This document shows positions 55,130 to 64,000 of a DNA stretch of 64,000 nt, in pieces. This DNA is from Isoetes taiwanensis. Taxonomy: Eukaryota > Streptophyta > Lycopodiopsida > Isoetales > Isoetaceae. Numbering within the stretch: the stretch's first letter is position 1; every line of letters begins with the position of its first letter. The notes under the pieces are model-generated. The model saw nothing but the letters and a program-made list of their open reading frames with translations. It did no database searches and had not been told where the DNA came from. The DNA lies in assembly GCA_021234155.1 (NCBI GenBank), contig JAJEKV010000036.1:11295426-11359425 (forward strand), given 5' to 3'. Made by a program: the position numbers and the translations under genes.

Positions 55130-57560
55130 TTTTTTTTTATGGACCATTTTTTGTTGGGTGGTGCTGTTTATTTCCACCGTGATGGTGACATTCATGTCTA
55201 TTTATTATCTTTAGTGATGTTGTAAATACCATTGTCTAGCATTATTTTGCAATGCATATTTCTTTTTACATGATCGTTATCCACCCGTTGGGTGCCGCTT
55301 TTTTCCACCATGGTGGTGATGCTATTTCCATCTGCGGGTGATGCTGTTCATTGTGCATTGTGCATTATGCTATCCTTATGCATCATTTGTCAGGGCATAC
55401 ATTTCTAGCTAACCGTTGAGCTCTTTGTTCACAGTGTATTGGGATATCATCGTGCATTGTGCTATTATTATTTATCATATTTGCTATTTCGCTATGATTA
55501 GATGTGCCAGATATTGCGTTTTTTGCAATTTTGTGACATGAGTTTCTCTTGGACTATTTTTTGTGGGTGGCGTTGCGTCCATTGTTTTGCTCTGCTCGCT
55601 CGATCATTTTTTTTTGTATTCTGTTTTCTGTCGGCATATAACCTGATGTGGGTTTGGGGGCTTCTAGCATTGTTCAGGTTGTTATTAAGGAGATCGTGTT
55701 TTACACTTTCTCTGGCCGTTGGGCTCTTGGCTGTGCTTGTTTTCTCGTGGATTGGTTCATTGGCTTGCATTCCTCTTTTCTCGTATTTATGCTTGGGCTT
55801 AAAATATACATTATACATTGTGCTACCATTATACATCGTATTTGCTATTTAGCTATTTTTGCACGCCAATTTTTGTTTATCATCAACTATCCACGGACAT
55901 ACGTTCGTGATCTGCATTCATATCATATGTGCATTGTACGCATTAACGTGGTTTATTTTTTCATCGCCTTGTTGCCGTTCTCGTTGGCATGCCGGGGCGC
56001 TTCCTTCGATTCATCATCGTGGCGACGTCCTTTTCTTATCATTGTTTTTGTTCTCTAATGTCCTTCCCTTTTTCAGGTCATTGAGCTGATACCGTCCATA
56101 GCAGGTGCTTTCGGCTCTTCTTCTTCAACTTCGCTTTTTTCTCCACGGCTCGCTCGCGCTGCTGGTTCTCGTCAGACTCTTCGGACCCTGGTTCCCTTTC
56201 TCCCCCTGCCATTCCAAACGAGACCCACTTGCCCGTGCTCATACGATTTCTTTAGCTCGCTTGCCTTCGTTTGCATGCCCTGTCATTATCCTTCTGCACC
56301 TCTGGCAGCCCTCTTTTTCGCCTCTCCTTCCTCTCTACGTCCTTTATCCTATCCGATTGCTTGGAGGTGGTGACGGTGTATCTTCTTGCTTTCAGCTTAA
56401 ATCCGTTCCAGTATGGGCTCATTACGCTTTCGTCAGCGGCCGGGCCTCGGCGGCTTTGCCACTTTCGGGGGTTCCACATGATCTTTGCCAGCTCTCACGG
56501 TCGTGGCGCTCCTCTTCTTCTCCTCCCGCTATGTGCTTTGCGACCCAACTCCACACTGGCGGTTCTAGGCATCTATTGAGGGTTTTTTCACTTGTAGCGG
56601 ATCTTTTCTATTTGGTATGCTCATTATATATCTTTGGCGTATTTGCTATTTGGCTTTATCATCTTTGGCATATTTGCTATTTGGCTTTATCTAGATAGGA
56701 TGCATATTGCGTTTGGCACTGCATTGAGATTTTCCGACATGGGTGTATATTGGATTATCTTTCATTTTTTATGCTTCTCTTTAAAGATATGGGGTGTCCT
56801 ACGTTGTTGTCCGACATGGGTTTATATTTGATCATTTTTTTCCTTTTTATGCTTCTCTTTATCTAGGCATGGCGTGTATTACGTAGTTATCACATAAAAG
56901 TCTGTTATATTGGGCACATTCTAATGGCCACTTTTAGTTTTCGTGTTCTTGATGTTCTTTTTATGGTTTTACATTGATGCTTTATCCTTCTCTAGATGTC
57001 AGCGTTTTTTTTATGGACCATTTTTTGTTGGGTGGTGCTGTTTATTTCCACCGTGATGGTGACATTCATGTCTATTTATTATCTTTAGTGATGTTGTAAA
57101 TACCATTGTCTAGCATTATTTTGCAATGCATATTTCTTTTTACATGATCGTTATCCACCCGTTGGGTGCCGCTTTTTTCCACCATGGTGGTGATGCTATT
57201 TCCATCTGCGGGTGATGCTGTTCATTGTGCATTGTGCATTATGCTATCCTTATGCATCATTTGTCGGGGCATACATTTCTAGCTAACCGTTGAGCTCTTT
57301 GTTCCGCGGTGTATTGGGATATCATCGTGCATTGTGCTATTATTATTTATCATATTTGTTGCTATTTCGCTATGATTAGATGTGCCAGATATTGCGTTTT
57401 TTGCAATTTTGTGACATGAGTTTCTCTTGGACTATTTTTTGTGGGTGGCGTTGTTTCTTTCCCCGATGGGGCGGGGTAAATTTATTTTATCCCGGTTTTT
57501 TCTTCCACCCGGCTGGTGGCGCTTTTCTCCACCCTCCGGGTGATGCTATCTCTCTTTTTC
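55130..57560 (+). repeat. Hairpin motifs, spacer and right arm part 1
   Basis: Copies of TTCCACC-loop-GGTG(A/C)TGCT lie near 55174-55190, 55285-55305, 55308-55325, 55328-55345, 57045-57062, 57155-57175, 57176-57197, 57198-57216, 57458-57475 (tttccccgatgggg type), 57500-57520 and 57526-57546. Several are adjacent, so whole blocks can fold. Confidence 0.8.
56195..56580 (+). pseudogene. Tyrosine recombinase C-terminal relic, right arm
   Basis: Starts at CHSKRDPLARAHTISLARLP, which aligns with HSKRDQLARSHTISLARLP of the fuller copy, then continues with PSFSPLLPL-YPIRLLGGG and NPFQYG-type sequence in shifting frames. The SKRD lysine corresponds to the catalytic lysine region of tyrosine recombinases. 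The upstream half is replaced by unrelated sequence, so the same truncation point is shared by both arms. Confidence 0.62.
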
Positions 57561-58434
57561 ATGTATTGTTGATTTCCTCATTACTAAACGCTCACATCGA
57601 TTTGAGTTGTTGTGCAGCTTGCCGCTTCGCCGTCATGCACATTCATTATACCCCTATCATTCGGCGTTCTTTTATATTTTACATTTCAACGGTTTCTTAT
57701 TTTTCTATCATGTCCCTTCCGATTGTCATTACGTTTTTGGTTCCTTTATCATGTCCACTATTGTCTTTTGCTTTAGTATTTCAGACCCTATATATGGCCC
57801 TAGCTTTATTTTTAATCCGTCACTTTACCTAGTCTACAACCTCTTCCTGTCATGATCTAGTAGTGCTCCTTCGACGTTTTTCTGCAGGTATCTCTGGCTG
57901 GATGCGCAGGAGGGGTTGGGGCACTTCTCCTCATTCTTGACTTGGAGTTCTATCTTGCGCTTTGGATTTCGATTTGATTTTGATTCACCTTGCTGTCGTC
58001 TTCGCTCTCTCCACTCTTCCTTCCACACAAATGTCCTTTGCGACCCTACTCAACACTTGGAGGTTTCGCGGCGCCTGGGTTTATAGTTAAGGAAGTCCTT
58101 TGGTAGTCGGCCGGTTTTGTGTCTCTCGAGTCCTTTCCCGAATCCCATCGATCCGAGAGCCATCGGATCGCCATTGCAGGAAAGGGCGAAACCCTATATT
58201 AGGCTAGTTCCTATTCTCGGGCGGTTATCGGCGTCTTCTCCACAAAGACATTTTCTTTGGTATGCTCGTAGCTTCCCTCCCTTCCCACCCTTTGGCGTGG
58301 GTGTCGTCTTTTCATTTGTATTAGTATTGGTCCTTGCTCTTTTTGTGGTTTTTCACTTGTGGGTGTCGCTTTTTTGCCTTGTTCTTTGTTTCCTTGGCAT
58401 TTTCCTCAGGTTTTTCTCCGCTTGCGGCGATCTT

Positions 58435-58540
58435 TGTTTATTTCCACCTTGAGGGTGATGCATCTTTATATGTCATGTTTTCCACCCATTTGGGTGATGC
58501 TTTTTCCACCTTGTCGGTGGCGCTATCTTTTTTTGTTGCT
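58435..58540 (+). repeat. Hairpin motifs, right arm part 2
   Basis: Three adjacent copies: tttccaccttgagggtgatg (58440), tttccacccatttgggtgat (58478) and tttttccaccttgtcggtgg (58502). They mirror 50700-50785 in the left arm. Confidence 0.85.
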
Positions 58541-59028
58541 CTTTTTTTTCGATTTTTTATGCCTTATCTCTTCCGGCTTTCTTGATCACGGATTCTTTTT
58601 ATGGCTAGGCTTGTTTCTCGACTCTTCACGGGTGTTTTTGAGTTTTTTGTCTTCTGAGGGATTTAAATACCATCTTCCACCGGCTTTTGGGGTCCTGCTG
58701 GTTTCCGTTCGTCATCCTCGTTGTTACATGGGGTTTTTTCGCGGTTGTTTGGGGTCGTGCTTTCGGTTTGCCTTCGCGCTCGTCCGGTTTCTCTGCTCTC
58801 TAGGCACCACATTCGAGGTTGGTGGCGACCATTTCTCATTAGGGTTTTCCTCGAAAACCCGAAAGGGCGGGGTTTTTTATCCCGATGAGAACTTGTCGCC
58901 ATTGCCCTCTTATCATGCCTTAGCACATTTTCTTTTTTTGGGGTAGTCCGATATTGTTCCTATGTTCGGCTACCCCTCTCTCTTCTTATACATTGTATAC
59001 TGCTGCTGTGATGAATGACAAGCCTATC

Positions 59029-60700
59029 TAACGAGGATGACGAACGGAAAACCAGCAGGACCCCAACAGCTGGTGGAAGATAGCGAAATCCTGCAATACC
59101 AAAAAAACTCAAAAAACACCCGTAAAGAGTTAGAGAAACAAGCCTAGCCATAAAAGAATCTGCATCAAGAAAGCCGGAAGATATAAGGCATAAAAATAGA
59201 CAGAAAAAGAGCATAACAAAAAAAGATAGCATCACCGATAAGGTGGAAAAGCATCACCCAAATGGGTGGAAAACATGATATATAAAGATGCATCACCCTC
59301 AAGGTGGAAATAAACAAAGATCCTTCCAAGCAGTGAGAAAAACACGAAAATGCCAAGGAAACAGCAACAAGGAAAAAACGACACCCACAGGTGAAAAACA
59401 ACAAAGAGGGCAAGAACCAATACTAATACAAATGAAAAGACGCGTACGCCCACAGCAGTTCGGAAGGGAGGGAAGCTACGAAAGAAAGAAGAAAATGTTC
59501 TTGGAGAAGACGCCGATAACCGCCCGAGAATGGAACTAGCCTAATATAGGGGCTCAAAGCCCTTTCAATGACGATCCGATGGCTCGGATCGATGGGATTC
59601 TCGGGAAAGGACTCGCTTGCGAGACACAAAACCGCCGACTACCAAAGGACTTCCTTAACTATAAACCCAGCGCCGTGAAACCTCCAAGTGTTGAGTTGGG
59701 TCGCTGGCACATAGCGAGTGAGAAGAAGAGGAGCCAACCAACGACCGTGGAGTGCGCCGCAAAGATCATGTGGAACTCCCCGAAGCGGCGGCACAAGCCC
59801 CTCCGCTGACGAAATGAATGAGTACCATATCGGAATGGATTCAAGCCGATAGCAAGAAGACACTCCCGCCACCACCCCCGAGCAGTCGGATAGGATAAAG
59901 GAGGAGAGGAACGAAAAAGAGAGCCGCCGGATGGAGGATCGAGGAGATGATAAGAACCGGTAGAAATCAGGCGCTGAAGGATAGTGACAGGGCATGCGAA
60001 CGAAGGCAAGCGAGCTAAAGAAATTGTATGACTGCGGGCAAGTTGGTCACGCTTGGAATGACGAATAAGAAGATCCACATGCGATAAGGAAAAAGAAAGA
60101 TCACGCCAATTGAGGGCAAGGGCGCCCGAGATGCGCAAAAAAGCGGCAAAGGAAACTACAATGAGCGCGGCGCGGGCCAGAGAGGGAAAAGAAGCCGCAG
60201 GATGCGCCAAGTGGAGAACAATCGAGCGAACATGCCGGGCGGTGAGAGGAAGAAAGGTACGAGGAGGGCGAACGTGACGAAAGGTAGACTGACGAGCCAA
60301 CGAGGGTAAAGGTAAAATGGCGGGAGAGGGAAGGTGGAAAAGTTGATGAAAAAAGGATATGGCTGCCGAGGCCGAAGAAATGGATGAGGGCGACATCTGA
60401 GGATGATGAAGAGAGACAAAAAAGGCCGCAACAACAAAAGGAGAAGCTGGAAGATAAGGAACAGCATGTAGACGGCACCAAGCAACAAAGCGGCGGAACA
60501 TAGCGAAGTAAGCCAAAAGAGTAGATGGGGCACGGGAGGAAAAAACTAAAGGCAAAGTCGCAAAGAAAAAGGGGACCTCCTGGGGGGTGAGCAAGCGGTG
60601 AAGTAGCACGTAACAAAGCGCGAGAGGACGAGGGACCGCTAGCAACCGTGGGAGTACCTGAACCTCAACCTGCAGGACCCCGTGATATCGAAAGCAAAAA
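59029..60700 (-). mobile_element. Third copy of the tyrosine-recombinase element
   Basis: 59029-59650 is a direct copy of 50495-51125 in the left arm (acgaggatgacgaacggaaa, the three hairpin motifs at 59230-59310, ccaaaggacttccttaacta). It continues through the recombinase gene to about 60700. It starts abruptly next to the right arm's end, so it is truncated at its 3' side by the arrangement of copies. The shared flanks tie the gene to the inverted-repeat element. Confidence 0.78.
59659..60645 (-). pseudogene. Tyrosine recombinase (DIRS/Ngaro/Crypton-like), frameshifted near the C-terminus
   Basis: The longest recombinase copy, a leftward frame of about 328 codons. The N-terminal half has the SAM-like pattern STLLAYFAMFRRFVAWC, LPASPFVVAAFFVSL, and TARHVRSIVLHLAH. 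The catalytic half has FAAFLRISGALALNWRDL (first catalytic arginine; glutamate usual after it is glycine), LLIRHSKRDQLARSH (lysine), and NPFRYGTHSFR (H-x-x-R box). After that the frame must shift by one base, near 59825, to read a normal G-G-A-rich helix and the tyrosine region, so the ORF end at 59659 is not the true C-terminus. Reverse transcriptase was not seen nearby, which leaves Crypton, DIRS/Ngaro fragment or captured integrase open. Confidence 0.75.
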
Positions 60701-61321
<621 letters not shown>

Positions 61322-61584
61322 AAAAAATGAGGCGAACCGCATAAACTATAAACCCCGAACCCAAGCCAAAACTCCAGGGTCGAAGGCCCGGCGGCCGCAC
61401 GTAGCAAAGGTGAGACGAAGAGGAGCGCCAACGACCAAGTGCGAGAAGAAGTGGAACATGTAGAAGGCACCCATGAGCGGTCAAGGAGAACAAGAACGCG
61501 CATAATGGTGAAGCGGCAAACTGCAAAACGATAAGCACTCAAAAGGAGATGAGCGATTAGAAATGAGAAAAAATCAACGATTCA

Positions 61585-61645
61585 TGAAAAAAGAGAGGAT
61601 AGCATCACCCAGGGGGTGGAGAAAAGCATCACCCACTGAGCAAAT
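61585..61645 (-). repeat. Two further hairpin motifs
   Basis: agcatcacccagggggtgga (61596) and agcatcacccactgag (61626) repeat the motif of the inverted-repeat region. They are preceded by a stretch (61490-61590) related to 51590-51660 (gcggcaagctgca, gatgagcg, atcaacgattcatgaaaa). This shows that element-derived sequence continues here. Confidence 0.75.
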
Positions 61646-63560
61646 AGAGCTAAATATCAAACATGAAAGGAAAGGAAACCACCGTAATGTGCCGTATGCC
61701 AAAAAACAAGGAAAATAATGTGCGAGACCAATCTTTCGAAAGGGGAAATTCAACAGTACAACAAATCAACTGGACAACAAATCAACTCAACCAAAGCACC
61801 GTCCAGACGCAAAGAAAATCAAACTCCAATAATATATAGTACATATAATGTGGAACTAGTGGGATACAAATAATTCAAATGATGCCCAACATAAAACATC
61901 AAACAATCTATGGTTCATAAGAGGATGCCAACATATAAAGAAACCAAATGCGGAACAAAGTAAAAAAGCAACACAAGGAATGAGAGAGAAGCCCAAGTCC
62001 AAACCCATAAAACATCCCGTCAGAAATCCCCTATAGGTGTGCCATACACATAAACAACAAGAAGTATGAATCTTAATAAAAGAAAGCACATATAGAACAC
62101 CGAACAATATAACATAAAAAAGCAAAACAATTGTCTTATTCAAACAATCTATGGTCCTTAATAAAAGAAAGCAGTGCAAAAAATAAAAACCCAACAACTA
62201 TGGGAAACCTAGAATGGAGAAGATAATACCACCCGAATAACGTATACCACCTGAGCCGAGTGTAGTGCATCACACATAAGATACAAACACAAGTGTAAAA
62301 CATAAAACCCAAACCACCATGGGGAAATCCTAAACGCAGAAAAGAATGCCATATATAACCATATGGGAACCACAATATAAAAAATAACATACAAAAGAGT
62401 TACATGTCGGAGAAATAACCATAAAGTGAGGCCATCATCAACCTACCATGGAAATGGGATGCATCAATGTAAAAAGACAAATGCAACCCTAAGATGGTGG
62501 CCACAAATCGATAGGCAATAAAAAGATAATAAACCATGGGACTGCAGCGCAGAATTATGAAAACAAGACAACATCCCCAAGCCCCCCCGAGGATAACAAC
62601 AATAAGGATAAATGCAAAAAACCAAAAATATAAGCGAAAAACTCAACCCCACTAAGGAGAATGCGACTCGAATGATAGGAGCCAATATCCAGCTAGGTAG
62701 GAACAATCAAGCTATGCAATTGCCGATGATGCATAAACACAAGAAGAAAAAACCAACCACACTAATGCATAGAATGCACAAAAGGAGGCCCAATAAACAC
62801 GAGGAGCTATGTTGGGAGCAGAATCGAAAACACGATATAGGCAAGAACGTGAAAACGAAAATAAAACCATGTAAAGTGTCGATGCCGAAAAGAGGAAAAC
62901 AACGTTCAACAATATAAAAAAGAAATCAACCCCTGATAGTGCATAGTAACGTGGAAAACAAGTGGAAACATGATAGAGGCAAGAGCGTGAAAAAGCAAAT
63001 GCAACCATTGTAATGCTTCGAATGCCCAAAAGAAGAAACCATGTGCAACAATATGAGAAAAAATCAACCGTCATAATACATAATAAGCATAACGTAGAAA
63101 CTAGGTTGAGACATCGTATATATGAAAAAAGGCAAATGCAAATGACGCCGAACATAAAAAATCAAAACAACCATGTGAACGCATATGATTCAAAAGATGC
63201 CAACATATAGCGAAAAACCATATTGGGCAAGAACGGGTAAAAGCAAATGCAACCATGGTAATGCTTAGTATGCCCAAAAAGGAAACAACGTTCAATCAAT
63301 ATGAAAAAGAAAAATCAACCCTTATAGTGCATAATAAGCATAACCTGGAAACGAAGTCAAGAAGACATCGTATATATGAAAAAGGCAAATTCCAATGATA
63401 CCGAACATAAAAAGTGAAAGAATCATGTGACAAGAGCAAAAGAAAAGACTATGACCGATATGCCTGTGATGGCAAACTGAAAACTAAAAACCAATAGCAC
63501 CAATATGCCTGTTGGAAATCGAAAAACCAATACTGCAGGAAAAGAATTACCCTAAACATG
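61646..63560. repeat. Diverged repeats related to the inverted-repeat spacer; no gene
   Basis: The block gcaaatgcaacca-ggtaatgctt--tatgcccaaaa through gaaaaaatcaacc occurs at about 62995 and again at about 63243 (period about 245-250 bp), with a weaker copy near 62700-62860. The block cataataagcataac-t-gaaac-a-gt-aga-catcgtatatatgaaaa occurs at 63080 and 63330 and in the spacer at about 54318. gaagataataccacc-gaataacg occurs at 62219 and 54283. Frames are short and uninformative. Confidence 0.7.
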
Positions 63561-63613
63561 CACGATGGCAAAGATAAAGAAAAGGTTGCAATTAATTACC
63601 TTAAACATATACG

Positions 63614-63853
63614 ATGGCAAAGAAAAAAAGAAGTCTACAATTGCAGGAGACAAGAATCGAACCCGAATCTATAGGATCGCAGGCAAACAACAAGAAGAGG
63701 CTGCGACGGTATGCAAAGCGGCTGGCTGCATGCAAACGGCAAATGATTCCAAAGGCTCAGTTCTACGCTGAGGAAGCACTATCGCTGCTAGAAGCTTCTG
63801 GAAGACCATTTGCTGTTGTGACAAGAAGCAGATGGCAGATGTATGTAGAATAG
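63614..63853 (+). CDS. Short basic ORF, doubtful
   Basis: A 79-codon frame rich in lysine and arginine (NNKKRLRRYAKRLAACKRQM) with an alanine/glutamate segment and RSRWQMYVE at the end. No motif is recognised and there is no splice or promoter evidence. The composition here differs from the A-rich repeats to the left, so it could be part of a gene running out of the window. Low confidence. Confidence 0.2.
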   Translation: MAKKKRSLQLQETRIEPESIGSQANNKKRLRRYAKRLAACKRQMIPKAQFYAEEALSLLEASGRPFAVVTRSRWQMYVE

Positions 63854-64000
63854 ACAAACCTGTGGGTGTTGATTCGAACAAACCTGGCATAATGTAGAAT
63901 TTGAAAAGGATAGCTGCATGCAAAAAATGAGTGACGAAAGTTTATGGAATGAGAAAGCATTGGGCACAGGAAAAAGAACCAGAAATTCCACAAGCGTCCA

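Larger units (their letters stand above)
50217..59000. mobile_element. Giant inverted repeat of tyrosine-recombinase element copies
   Basis: The left arm starts gtatacaatgtataagaaga at 50217 and the right arm ends with its inverse at 59000. The match can be followed, with small insertions and deletions, inward to 53642 and 55575: two arms of about 3.43 kb around a spacer of about 1.93 kb. The spacer's right part (54384-55574) is itself a second, direct copy of 56253-57443 in the right arm (offset about 1.87 kb). Each arm carries a relic of a tyrosine recombinase C-terminal domain and a long noncoding part rich in hairpin motifs. This is two or three copies of one element in head-to-head orientation, not a single named element. 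Confidence 0.88.

Noticed and set aside
52342-59453. Long hydrophobic frames (leucine/phenylalanine-rich) suggesting membrane proteins
   Set aside because: They come from T-rich DNA on one strand and run through indels between the copies without conservation.
59659-60645. Tyrosine recombinase as bacterial contamination
   Set aside because: The same element's flanks and hairpins occur in three copies joined to plant repeats in this window; still, assembly should be verified.

Overview
The window looks like an accessory stretch of a large nuclear land-plant genome. It has spliceosomal GT-AG introns, CACTA, Mutator, Copia and MITE elements with plant-type termini, a tRNA-iMet primer-binding site, and one conserved plant host gene (hnRNP U-like, SPRY plus P-loop kinase). 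No ribosomal or tRNA gene and no bacterial-type operon was seen. The species cannot be fixed from sequence alone. The mixture of a tyrosine-recombinase gene, a ParB/methyltransferase-like transposon gene and nested CACTA elements makes me lean to a large-genome non-seed plant (fern, lycophyte or bryophyte), with low confidence.

Layout. 496-22870 is one CACTA (En/Spm) transposon, CACTA-1, with matching termini and an AAT target duplication. It holds a leftward TNP2-type transposase and a rightward TnpA-like gene. A second CACTA element, CACTA-2 (6420-21074, TCA duplication), sits inside an intron of that TnpA-like gene. CACTA-2 carries ACGTCGTT/AACGACGT subterminal palindromes, a 1.1-kb tandem satellite, a 734-bp Mutator-like element with a 9-bp duplication, an unrecognised gene and its own TnpA-like gene. 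22.9-31.8 kb holds the single host gene (25.64-29.22 kb, minus) flanked by foldback elements and two related TA-flanked MITEs.

31873-46202 is a Copia retrotransposon on the minus strand (two LTRs, PBS, CTAAG duplication) that has lost its reverse transcriptase. A foreign insert of about 10.4 kb (about 33181-43570) lies inside its integrase coding region. That insert is the most interesting object in the window. It appears to be a transposon with a divergent gene pair: a DUF7869-like RNase-H-fold protein leftward, and rightward a protein joining a Zn-ligand region, a ParB-like GNH box and a DNA-methyltransferase-like fold whose catalytic DPPY is replaced. It also has two tandem 80-residue paralogues with matching promoters, and about a dozen copies of a NotI-type palindrome (core ATCGCGGCCGCGAT), nearly all in introns or intergenic DNA. 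Both large genes in this copy are broken by frameshifts and by stops that all fit C-to-T change, while the two small genes are intact.

47.4-49.1 kb is a third, decayed CACTA-like remnant. 50217-59000 is a very large inverted repeat (two arms of about 3.43 kb around a 1.93-kb spacer) built from a tyrosine-recombinase element. A further copy at about 59.03-60.7 kb retains most of a tyrosine recombinase gene (DIRS/Ngaro/Crypton-like). A family of hairpin motifs (TTCCACC-loop-GGGTGATGC) is scattered through this whole region. The last 2.5 kb hold a (GA)n tract and diverged repeats related to the spacer of the inverted repeat.

Coordinates of exons, frameshifts and element ends were read by eye and may be off by a few bases. 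Percent identities were not computed except where a hand count is stated.
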